DNA of 13,591 bases, taken from positions 1 through 13,591 of the forward strand of contig QHTS01000135.1 of NCBI GenBank assembly GCA_003220905.1. Direction: 5' to 3'. Made by a program: the position numbers and the translations under genes. Origin of the DNA: Gemmatimonadota bacterium (GTDB lineage: Bacteria > Gemmatimonadota > Gemmatimonadetes > Gemmatimonadales > GWC2-71-9). Below, in pieces: positions 1 to 6,300 of this stretch. The notes under the pieces are model-generated. The model had not been told where the DNA came from and searched no databases. It was given only the letters and a program-made list of their open reading frames with translations. Numbering within the stretch: position 1 is the stretch's first letter; every line of letters begins with the position of its first letter.

Positions 1-145
1 GCAGCAGAGCCGCGACGAGCAGTCCCAACACTTCCAGCGGCTGCCCGGTCCAGCGCGGGTCCACGATGAGCGCCGCGCACAGCACGAGCGTCCCGCCGAT
101 GGCGAGCGCCCGACTGTAGATCGTGACCAGGCGGTTCGCCGTCAC
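1..145 (-). CDS. N-terminal fragment of an unidentified membrane protein downstream of trpA
   Basis: The gene opens with GTG at 145-143, so its first bases overlap the trpA stop (GTGA overlap), and it runs off the left edge after 48 codons. A strong Shine-Dalgarno-like stretch (GGGAGGGGA, within 146-160) lies just upstream, which supports this start. The visible residues begin MTANRLVTIYSRALAIGG. They contain two hydrophobic stretches, about residues 12-28 and from about 36 to the edge, separated by a short polar turn (DPRWTGQP). This looks like the start of a multi-pass membrane protein or a membrane-anchored sensor. I do not recognise the family from 48 residues. Its overlap with trpA suggests it is translationally coupled to the trp genes. 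An N-terminal sensor region of another signalling protein is one possibility, but that is a guess. Confidence 0.6.
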   Translation of the reverse strand, partial: MTANRLVTIYSRALAIGGTLVLCAALIVDPRWTGQPLEVLGLLVAALL

Positions 146-942
146 CCGGTCCCCTCCCGGAGCGCAGCGGCGAGCTGGCGGACCAGACGCTCGGCGGCGC
201 CGACCCCGCCCGTTGCCAACGCGTCCACGATCGCGCTGCCCACGACGACGCCGTCCGCGAGCTGCGCCGTGGCACGCGCCTGTGCGGGGGTGCTGATCCC
301 GAACCCCACCGCGAGGGGGAGCGCGCTCGCCGCCCGCACGCGTGCGACATGCTCGGCTAGGTCCGCAGGCACCTGATCGCGCACGCCCGTGACGCCGAGG
401 CGGGAGATGAGGTACAGGAAGCCGCTCGCGCCCCGCACGGCGCGCGTCAGGCGATCGGGCGTCGTGGTAGGCGCGATCAGGCGGATCAGCGCGAGCGGGC
501 TCGCCTGCATCATTGCCTCGAGGGCGGGATCCGCGCCGGCGGGAAAGTCGGTGAGCAGCAACCCCGACACGCCGGCGGCGGCCGCCTCGCGCACGAAGCG
601 CTCGAGCCCGAAGGCCATGAGCGGGTTCAAGTAGGTCATGACCACCACCGGAATCTCGAGCGCGGCGCGGCGGATCTGGTCGAGCACGCGCGGCACCGTC
701 ATGCCCTGGTCCAGCGCGGTTTGGGTCGAGCGCTGGATGGTGGGCCCGTCCGCCAGGGGATCCGAGAACGGGACCCCCACTTCCACGAAGTCCGCACCCG
801 CCGCGGCGACGAGCCGCAGCGCTTCGAGCGACAGCTCGGGCGTCGGAAACCCCGCGGTCAGGTACGGAATGAGCGCCGCGCGCCGCATCCCTGCATTTTC
901 CCGGATGGCCCGCCAGCGCGCGGCGATCGGATGCTCAGACAA
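142..942 (-). CDS. trpA: Tryptophan synthase alpha subunit (TrpA)
   Basis: TrpA cleaves indole-3-glycerol phosphate to indole and glyceraldehyde 3-phosphate. It passes indole to TrpB in the cytosolic alpha2beta2 complex, the last step of tryptophan synthesis. The 266-residue TIM barrel is of normal length. Catalytic Glu54 lies in FVEVGVPFSDP and Asp65 in DPLADGPTIQ. Phosphate-binding glycines are in VGFGIS and VVVGSAIVDA near the C terminus, and LIPYLTAGFP is the typical first strand. I chose the TTG start at 942-940, which overlaps the end of the HD-GYP gene by 8 nt, because it keeps the N-terminal helix (ARWRAIRENAG) expected of the family. An internal ATG at 888 would remove that helix. 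No good Shine-Dalgarno is visible, so expression probably depends on translation of the upstream gene. It is separated from trpB by two non-trp genes. Identity is certain; the start is fairly sure. Confidence 0.96.
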   Translation of the reverse strand: MSEHPIAARWRAIRENAGMRRAALIPYLTAGFPTPELSLEALRLVAAAGADFVEVGVPFSDPLADGPTIQRSTQTALDQGMTVPRVLDQIRRAALEIPVVVMTYLNPLMAFGLERFVREAAAAGVSGLLLTDFPAGADPALEAMMQASPLALIRLIAPTTTPDRLTRAVRGASGFLYLISRLGVTGVRDQVPADLAEHVARVRAASALPLAVGFGISTPAQARATAQLADGVVVGSAIVDALATGGVGAAERLVRQLAAALREGTG

Positions 943-2422
943 AGTAGTCGCTGACGTTGATGCCGTACTTGATGGGGTCGGTGACCTTCACGATCGAGCG
1001 GGGATGATTGCCTTCGGCATCGCGCTGCGCGAGATCGGCGAGGAATCCGGGGTGCTGGATTCCGCCTTCGGGCGTGGTCACGATGCGGACCACCGGCCGA
1101 TGCACATGGGTGACGTCCGGATTGGCACTGTGCACGAGCGCCACCTCGTACGTGTCGAGGATGACGCACGTCCCCACGGGATAGATGCCGATCAGGTTGA
1201 TGAACGCCTTCACGACAATCTGATCGTAGCCGCGCCGCGGGTTCTCCCACATTTCCTTGAGCACCTGGTCCGGCTGGATCGGCACGGTCTGGTACACGCG
1301 CCGGCTCGTGGCGGCGTCGAACCCGTCGGCCACGGCGACGATCTTCGAATAGATGGACAGGTCGCGCGGCCGCAGCGATTTGGGATAGCCGGTGAGGTCG
1401 GTCTTCATGTGGTGCTCGTAGGCGACGATCATGCCCCGATAGGGGATCTCGCCGTAGCCCCGCAGCCCGAACAGCGTGAGCACGCCAAGCCACGGGTGCG
1501 CCTGCATGATGCGCCACTCTTCGTCGCTCAAGCCGCCCTGCTTGTTCAGGACTTCGAGCGGCACGCGCGACTTGCCCACGTCGTGGAACAAGGCGGCCAT
1601 GCCCAGGTCGTAGAGCTGCAGCTTGGTGAGGCCGAGCTTGCGGCCGAGGGCGACCGAGAAGATGCAGACGTTGACGGAATGCGTGAACGTGTACTCGTCG
1701 TAGTCCCGCAGCGTGGTGAGGCCCATCAGCGAGGCCTCGTTGTTCAGGACCTGATCCACGATCGCCTGCACGGCCCGCTTCACCTTCTTCACGTTGGCCG
1801 TCCGGCCCATGCGGATCGAGTTGATGACCTCCTTCGTCACGGCCACAGACCGCGCGTACGTGCGCTTCGCCGCTTCCTTTTGCCGCTCCTCGTCCTCGGC
1901 ATCTTCGTCGGTCTCGAGGGGGGGCTCGACGCCGATGTGGGTCACGCCGGCGTCCGACAGCCTCTGCGCGAGCTCGAAGACCTTCGTCGCGGTGACCTCC
2001 TTCGCCGCGTACGACAGCAGCAGCGAGACGAAGATCTGCAGCTGCTTGCGCTCCACGCCCTCGTCGATGCGAACCGCGCCGATGCCGCTTTGGCGTAGGA
2101 CGCCGAGGATGTGAGAGAACGACGCGTAGTTGTCGAGATCCAGCCGGAGGCGCGTGGAATTGACGAAAATGAACTCGCCCTGCATCCGCAGCTCGATCTC
2201 CTTCTCCACGTCCAGCAGGTGCTTCGTCGTGGCGGTCAGATCGTCCAACGCCTTCTGCACCTGGGCGTTCTCGATCGGATAGAGCTTGAGGGAGCGGACC
2301 GCCGTGTAGAGGACGACCAGAAAGTCCCGCCCCGCGTGGCGCAGGAATCCGTCCGTCGTCTGGACGGTCTCGGCGATCGAGCCGCGGGGGGGGCCCGGGG
2401 GGGCGGGGCCGCCGGCGGTCAT
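935..2422 (-). CDS. HD-GYP-type phosphohydrolase with a novel N-terminal module, embedded in the trp genes
   Basis: This is a 495-residue cytosolic protein with no signal peptide or membrane segment. The C-terminal half is an HD-GYP-like domain (about 225-400): first ligand His248, HDVGK with His280-Asp281, His309, His337-His338, GYP at 345-347, and Asp366 in IVAVADGFDA. HD-GYP proteins usually hydrolyse cyclic dinucleotides, often c-di-GMP. Here the usual HHExxDGxGYP reads HHMKTDLTGYP, with the Glu and first Gly replaced, so the substrate is uncertain. Residues 33-133 form an unrecognised module resembling the N terminus of the neighbouring HEAT protein. Residues 166-185 are a very acidic linker. 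A C-terminal extension (about 410-495) follows the HD fold. The ATG at 2422 overlaps the HEAT stop (ATGA), with GAGGT 6 nt upstream. Runs of seven and eight C's just after the start could slip. Its position implies co-expression with trp genes, but the sequence shows no direct link to tryptophan chemistry. Confidence 0.85.
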   Translation of the reverse strand: MTAGGPAPPGPPRGSIAETVQTTDGFLRHAGRDFLVVLYTAVRSLKLYPIENAQVQKALDDLTATTKHLLDVEKEIELRMQGEFIFVNSTRLRLDLDNYASFSHILGVLRQSGIGAVRIDEGVERKQLQIFVSLLLSYAAKEVTATKVFELAQRLSDAGVTHIGVEPPLETDEDAEDEERQKEAAKRTYARSVAVTKEVINSIRMGRTANVKKVKRAVQAIVDQVLNNEASLMGLTTLRDYDEYTFTHSVNVCIFSVALGRKLGLTKLQLYDLGMAALFHDVGKSRVPLEVLNKQGGLSDEEWRIMQAHPWLGVLTLFGLRGYGEIPYRGMIVAYEHHMKTDLTGYPKSLRPRDLSIYSKIVAVADGFDAATSRRVYQTVPIQPDQVLKEMWENPRRGYDQIVVKAFINLIGIYPVGTCVILDTYEVALVHSANPDVTHVHRPVVRIVTTPEGGIQHPGFLADLAQRDAEGNHPRSIVKVTDPIKYGINVSDYFV

Positions 2423-4095
2423 GCGCCGACCTCGCGCAGCGCCCGCGTGACCGCGTTGCGCACCAGCGGATCCTTATCCTGGGCCGCACGCTCGAGCACT
2501 GCCCGTGCCTCCGGCGTGCGGACCTTCCCGAGCGCCATCGCAGCGCAGGCGCGGGTCTCGGGATCTTCCTTCCTTCCGAGCAGTCCTTTGGCGGCGAGCA
2601 TTTTCTCGAGCGCCGGGATTCCCTTGGCTCCCACGAGGGCCCCGAACGCCTCGAAGAACGTCATCTTCTCGGTGAGATCGGCGTTCCGGAGCTTGGAGCC
2701 CGTGACCATCGATTCGACGCGGGCTGCCGCGTTGCGGTAGCCGCGGGATCCGAGAAACCGCACGGCGGCGATGCGGACGTCGCGGTCGGCATCGTCGATC
2801 GCTTTCTCCAGCAGCCGCATGGCCGAGGGGCTCGAGATCGCCGTGAGCGCCTCGACCACGGCGAGCTTGAGCCCACGATCCTCCGATGCGAGCAGCCGCT
2901 CCATGCCTTCCGGTGCCCCCGGCAGCTTCAAGCGCCCCGCGAGCTTCACCATTTCCAGCTGAGCGGCGCCGTCCTCACTGGCGAGGGCCTTGAGCACCTC
3001 ACCCGCGTTCCCCTGGGCCAGCCGGGCGGCGGCGGCCTGCACCAGCTCTCGCACGCGCTCGTCGTGGAGCTTGGCGACCCATACCATCAGCGTCGACAGC
3101 GCCTCAGGGCGGAGCTCCTGGAACAGCTCGGAGAGCTCGTCCTCGGTGGGATGGACCGCCGCCTCATCGAGCGACTGGAGGAGTTGCGACAGCGCGTCGT
3201 GCTGCGACAGGCGGGCGGGCAGGCCCTCGAGCGTCGTGCGGTGCTCGGGGATCAGCTCCCGGGCCCGCTGCAGGATGGCGCGCGTTTCCCGCAGAATGAG
3301 GGCAACCGAGCGGAAGTCGGCGGCGCCGAGCAGGTAGGGGATGAAGTTTTCGACGATCGAGATCAGCTCGGCCCGGACGGTGCCGTAGGTCTGCAGCTCG
3401 AGCAGATCGAACAGCATCGACAGGACGTTGCGGCGCAGGTCCTGCGAGTACTCCCGCTCGACGTCCTTCTTGAGGTACGCGACCTCGCCGTCTTCCAGGA
3501 AGTAGAGCGTGGTGTCGAAGTCGTCGATCGACACCAGGCCTTCGCGCTTGGGCGGCGCCTCTTCCTCCACGGCGTGACGCAGGTCGGCCGGCGGGCCCGA
3601 CGTGATGGTCTCGCCCGCCTCGATCGGCACCGCGTTCTCGCTGGCGAGCTCCCGGAACGTGTAGCTGACGAACTGAAAGTCCTGTGCCCAGAGCAGCGTC
3701 AGCAGGTCGTCGGCGGCATCGGCCTGGAGGTTGCGCGCCCGCTGCAATACGCCCAGGAAGCTCACGATCTCCGCTTCCTCGACCCCCGGCTTGAACGCCA
3801 GCGACCGGACGCCGTCCTTGTAGAGCGTCCAGGCGATGCTCTCACCGCGCTGCTCCTGGTTGTAGACGACGTTGTCTTCCCAGCGCAGCTCGGTCTCGCC
3901 GACGTCGAACACGAGATCGTCGGTCGCCTGCCAGATCTGGCGAAACGACGCCCGGATGTTGTCGACGGCGCGCTGATAGACGGGGTTGTTCGGCAGGTAG
4001 AGCTGGGTGGCCCGGATCCCCTTCGACAGGACCTGCAGCAGCTCCTCGACCTGCTGCGGCGGCAACGCCAGCTCGGGTACGGGCGCGTTGGTCAG
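2419..4095 (-). CDS. HEAT-repeat protein sharing an N-terminal module with the adjacent HD-GYP protein
   Basis: This is a predicted 558-residue soluble protein. Residues about 16-115 (LLQVLSKGIRATQLYLPNNP onward) resemble residues 33-133 of the downstream HD-GYP protein. The middle part (190-360) is helical. From about 365 to the end there are HEAT-like helical repeats, for example ASEDRGLKLAVVEALTAI, DDADRDVRIAAVRFLGSRG and QDKDPLVRNAVTRALREVG, typical of protein-binding scaffolds. No catalytic motif is visible. The frame has no ATG or GTG near trpB's end. The best start is CTG at 4095-4093, overlapping the trpB stop (CTGA) with GGGAG 7 nt upstream. The frame stays open to 4185, but that extra peptide is Arg/Gly-rich and antisense-like in composition. 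The 3' end overlaps the HD-GYP start by 4 nt. I infer a scaffold or regulator partner of the HD-GYP protein; its function is unknown. Confidence 0.8.
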   Translation of the reverse strand: MTNAPVPELALPPQQVEELLQVLSKGIRATQLYLPNNPVYQRAVDNIRASFRQIWQATDDLVFDVGETELRWEDNVVYNQEQRGESIAWTLYKDGVRSLAFKPGVEEAEIVSFLGVLQRARNLQADAADDLLTLLWAQDFQFVSYTFRELASENAVPIEAGETITSGPPADLRHAVEEEAPPKREGLVSIDDFDTTLYFLEDGEVAYLKKDVEREYSQDLRRNVLSMLFDLLELQTYGTVRAELISIVENFIPYLLGAADFRSVALILRETRAILQRARELIPEHRTTLEGLPARLSQHDALSQLLQSLDEAAVHPTEDELSELFQELRPEALSTLMVWVAKLHDERVRELVQAAAARLAQGNAGEVLKALASEDGAAQLEMVKLAGRLKLPGAPEGMERLLASEDRGLKLAVVEALTAISSPSAMRLLEKAIDDADRDVRIAAVRFLGSRGYRNAAARVESMVTGSKLRNADLTEKMTFFEAFGALVGAKGIPALEKMLAAKGLLGRKEDPETRACAAMALGKVRTPEARAVLERAAQDKDPLVRNAVTRALREVGA

Positions 4096-5294
4096 GTGGC
4101 GGCTCCCGTGAGTTCCGCGACCATGGCGACGTCCTTGTCCCCCCGGCCGCTCAAGTTCAGCAAGACGATGTCGCCCGCGTGCCACTCCCCGCGGTGCGCC
4201 AGCACCCAGGCGACGGCGTGGGCGCTCTCCAGGGCCGGCAGGATCCCCTCGAGTCGGGACAGGGAGGCGAACGCCTCGAGCGCCTGCTGGTCGGTCACTG
4301 CATCATACAATACCCGTCCGCTGTCCTTCAGGTAAGCGTGTTCGGGCCCGACCCCCGGGTAGTCGAGGCCCGCGGACACGCTGTGCGCCGGCTGGACCTG
4401 GCCGTCGGCGTTCTGGAGCAGGTAGCTCAGGCTGCCGTGAAACACGCCGGGCCGCCCGCGCCCCAGCGAAGCCGCGTGACGACCACTCTCGAGCCCCTCC
4501 CCGGCTGCTTCCACGCCGACGAGTGCCACGTCACGGTCGTCGAGGAACGCCGAAAAGATGCCCATCGCGTTCGAGCCGCCGCCGACGCACGCGACCACGG
4601 TGCGCGGCAGCTTGCCCCAACGCTCCAGAGCCTGGGCCCGCGCCTCGCGGCCGATGACCGACTGGAAATCGCGCACGACGCGCGGGAACGGATCGGGACC
4701 GACCACCGAGCCGATGATGTAGTGGGTGGTGGTGACGTTCGTGACCCAGTCGCGCAGTGCCTCGTTGGTGGCGTCCTTCAGTGTTCGCGTGCCCGACGTC
4801 ACGGGCACCACCCGCGCTCCCATCAGCTCCATGCGGTATACGTTCAAGCGCTGGCGCCGCATGTCCTCTTCGCCCATGTAGACGACGCACTCGAGCCCGA
4901 ACCGCGCGCACACCGTGGCCGTGGCCACCCCGTGCTGGCCCGCTCCCGTTTCGGCGATGATGCGGCGCTTCCCCATCCGGCGGGCGAGCAGGGCCTGCCC
5001 GATCGTGTTGTTGATCTTGTGCGCCCCCGTGTGGTTCAGGTCTTCGCGCTTGAGGGCGACCACCACCCCGGGACCCACCTGCGCCCCGAGGCGGGGCGCC
5101 TCGGTCAGCGGCGTGGGCCGGCCGACGTAGTCCTTGAGCAGTGCGTCGAGCTCCGTCCAGAAGGTCGGATCGCGCTTCGCCGCCTCGTGCACACGGTCGA
5201 GCTCCTCGAGCGCCGCCATGAGGGTCTCGGGGACGTAGCGACCGCCGTACGGTCCAAACCGACCTGCCGTGTGTGCGCCGGCTTCAGTTGCCAT
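4092..5294 (-). CDS. trpB: Tryptophan synthase beta subunit (TrpB)
   Basis: TrpB is the PLP enzyme that condenses indole with L-serine to give L-tryptophan, in complex with TrpA. The 400-residue length is normal for the TrpB1 type. The family N terminus GRFGPYGGRYVPETLM is present. Lys93, the PLP Schiff-base lysine, lies in NHTGAHKINNT. Glu115 in AETGAGQHG is the usual catalytic acid, and the PLP phosphate loop is CVGGGSNAMG (glycines at about 238-240). The ATG at 5294 has GGAG about 7 nt upstream and is followed directly by the conserved N terminus. The open frame continues further upstream only through the heptamer-repeat spacer, so I exclude that part. The stop overlaps the presumed CTG start of the HEAT gene. 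No trpF lies beside it, although many bacteria place trpF between trpC and trpB. Confidence 0.97.
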   Translation of the reverse strand: MATEAGAHTAGRFGPYGGRYVPETLMAALEELDRVHEAAKRDPTFWTELDALLKDYVGRPTPLTEAPRLGAQVGPGVVVALKREDLNHTGAHKINNTIGQALLARRMGKRRIIAETGAGQHGVATATVCARFGLECVVYMGEEDMRRQRLNVYRMELMGARVVPVTSGTRTLKDATNEALRDWVTNVTTTHYIIGSVVGPDPFPRVVRDFQSVIGREARAQALERWGKLPRTVVACVGGGSNAMGIFSAFLDDRDVALVGVEAAGEGLESGRHAASLGRGRPGVFHGSLSYLLQNADGQVQPAHSVSAGLDYPGVGPEHAYLKDSGRVLYDAVTDQQALEAFASLSRLEGILPALESAHAVAWVLAHRGEWHAGDIVLLNLSGRGDKDVAMVAELTGAAT

Positions 5295-5444
5295 GCAAAT
5301 CTCCGATCCGCGAGCCGCCCCGAATGCGGAATGCGGAGTGCGGAATGCGGAATCGATCGCGCGGCGGTCGTGCGCATGGGCCCGCCCTGGGGATCGAACT
5401 GGCCCTGCAATTCCGCACTCCGCATTCCGCATTCCGCACTTGCA
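5295..5444. repeat. trpC-trpB spacer with heptamer tandem repeats forming a 25-bp perfect inverted repeat
   Basis: The 150-nt spacer contains two arms, 5322-5346 and 5410-5434, that are perfect 25-bp reverse complements separated by 63 nt. Each arm is made of degenerate heptamers of the TGCGGAA/TGCGGAG type. The left tract continues to about 5353 and the right to about 5440, so the arms lie inside longer tandem arrays. In the trpC-trpB transcript this would form a long stable stem with a GC-rich loop. There is no U-tract, so it is not an obvious intrinsic terminator. It may be a small dispersed repeat element, an RNA-processing or stability site, or both. No coding sequence is supported here. 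Confidence 0.85.
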
Positions 5445-6242
5445 TCACCGTCCCCTCCCCTGTCTCCGCACGCCCGTCAGCTCTCGCACCGCTCCTTCTG
5501 GATCGACATTCCCCGCCACCGACGTGCCGACCAGCACGAGATCCGCCCCCGCCGCGGCCATCCGTTCCACGTCCGGGCGGGTGGCGATCCCGCTCTCGGC
5601 GATCACGGGAACTCCGCCCGGCACCAGCGCCACCAGCCGCTCGGCGCGACCGAGATCCACCGCGAAGGTGGCGAGATCGCGGCTGTTCACGCCGACGGCG
5701 GTCGGGTCCACCGCGAGCGCCAACTCGAGCTCGCCTGCCGAATGCACCTCCAGCAGGATTCCCAGCCCCTGGTCGCGCGCGGCGCGCGCCAGCGCCCGCA
5801 GTCCATCGGCGGTGAGCGCCCGTACGATCAAGAGCACGGCGCTCGCCCCCGCCGCCCGCGCTTCATACAGCTGCAGCTCGTCCAGGATGAAGTCCTTGCG
5901 CAGCACCGGCACCCGCACGGCACTTGCCACACGGGCCAGGTCATCGAGCGAGCCGCCGAAGTGCAGCTCGTCGGTCAGGACGGAGATCGCCACGGCCCCG
6001 CCCTGCGTGTACGCCCGCGCGTGCGCCACCGGATCGAGGTCCTCCCGGATCGACCCCGCCGACGGCGAGCGGCGCTTGACCTCGGCGATCACGCCCACGT
6101 CGCGACCGGCTAGAGCGAGAGTGAACCGGGGCGGCGGGGGCGCCGCGGCCGCCAGGCGCTCGAGCTCCCGCGCCCGCGCCCGCAGGCTCGCGACGCGGTC
6201 GCGCGTGGCCGTGAGAATGGCGTCAAGCTTGGTTTCCGGCAT
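5445..6242 (-). CDS. trpC: Indole-3-glycerol-phosphate synthase (TrpC)
   Basis: TrpC closes the indole ring, converting CdRP (the carboxyphenylamino deoxyribulose phosphate) to indole-3-glycerol phosphate with loss of CO2 and water. It is a 265-residue single-domain TIM barrel of the usual length, with no fused TrpF. Recognisable pieces are IAEVKRRSPSAG (Lys56), LRKDFILDELQ (Lys116), LLEVHS (Glu165), VGVNSRDL (Asn186) and IAESGI (Glu216), which are the catalytic and substrate-binding segments of the family. I chose the ATG at 6242 because MPETKLDAILTATRDRV matches the usual N terminus. The frame is open up to 6311, but that part overlaps lexA and has no family likeness. The Shine-Dalgarno is weak and I see no convincing own promoter, so transcription may begin within lexA or come from trpD. 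It is divergent from lexA across a 58-bp spacer. Confidence 0.95.
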   Translation of the reverse strand: MPETKLDAILTATRDRVASLRARARELERLAAAAPPPPRFTLALAGRDVGVIAEVKRRSPSAGSIREDLDPVAHARAYTQGGAVAISVLTDELHFGGSLDDLARVASAVRVPVLRKDFILDELQLYEARAAGASAVLLIVRALTADGLRALARAARDQGLGILLEVHSAGELELALAVDPTAVGVNSRDLATFAVDLGRAERLVALVPGGVPVIAESGIATRPDVERMAAAGADLVLVGTSVAGNVDPEGAVRELTGVRRQGRGR

Positions 6243-6244
6243 GC

Positions 6245-6272
6245 TTGCATTCGGTCGATTTTCGGGTAGATT
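6245..6272 (+). promoter_or_regulatory. Candidate lexA promoter
   Basis: TTGCAT at 6245-6250 and TAGATT at 6267-6272 are separated by 16 bp, giving a predicted start near 6279. The match to the sigma70 consensus is modest (3/6 at -35, and the -10 keeps TA and the final T). The first TTCGGT-N5-TTCGGG repeat fills the spacer between the two boxes, which is where a repressor would act. Confidence 0.35.
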
Positions 6273-6293
6273 TGGCTTCGGTTTCCCTTCGGG
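6250..6293 (+). promoter_or_regulatory. Two copies of TTCGGT-N5-TTCGGG upstream of lexA, candidate LexA operator
   Basis: Copies lie at 6250-6266 and 6277-6293, 27 bp apart. Within each copy the TTCGG half-sites are 11 bp apart, about one helical turn, on the same strand. The first copy sits between the candidate -35 and -10 boxes. The second spans the predicted start site and runs into the Shine-Dalgarno GGGAG (6291-6295). The architecture resembles the direct-repeat LexA box GTTC-N7-GTTC of Alphaproteobacteria, also with an 11-bp period, but the first base of each half is not conserved as G. No inverted E. coli-type (CTGT-N8-ACAG) or Bacillus-type box is visible. The assignment to LexA is inference. 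Confidence 0.4.
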
Positions 6294-6300
6294 AGACATT

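Noticed and set aside
4096..4185. Extended N terminus of the HEAT protein reaching back into trpB
   Set aside because: The extra 30 residues are Arg/Gly/His-rich, lie wholly inside conserved trpB coding sequence and lack similarity to the shared module.
638..4335. Long plus-strand open frames opposite the trpA, HD-GYP and HEAT genes (for example 638-2098 and 3064-4335)
   Set aside because: Their translations are rich in Arg, His, Gly, Val and Leu, the composition expected of antisense frames in GC-rich DNA. They match no family and lie fully opposite genes with clear motifs.
5322..5440. Heptamer arrays read as a peptide repeat (PHSALRIPHS-like) or as a CRISPR array
   Set aside because: The peptide repeat is simply the heptamer translated in shadow frames. 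The units are 7 bp with no unique spacers and no cas genes nearby, so it is not CRISPR.
4179..6113. Long plus-strand open frame opposite trpB and trpC
   Set aside because: It crosses the inverted-repeat spacer and is antisense to two well-supported enzymes; no domain is visible.
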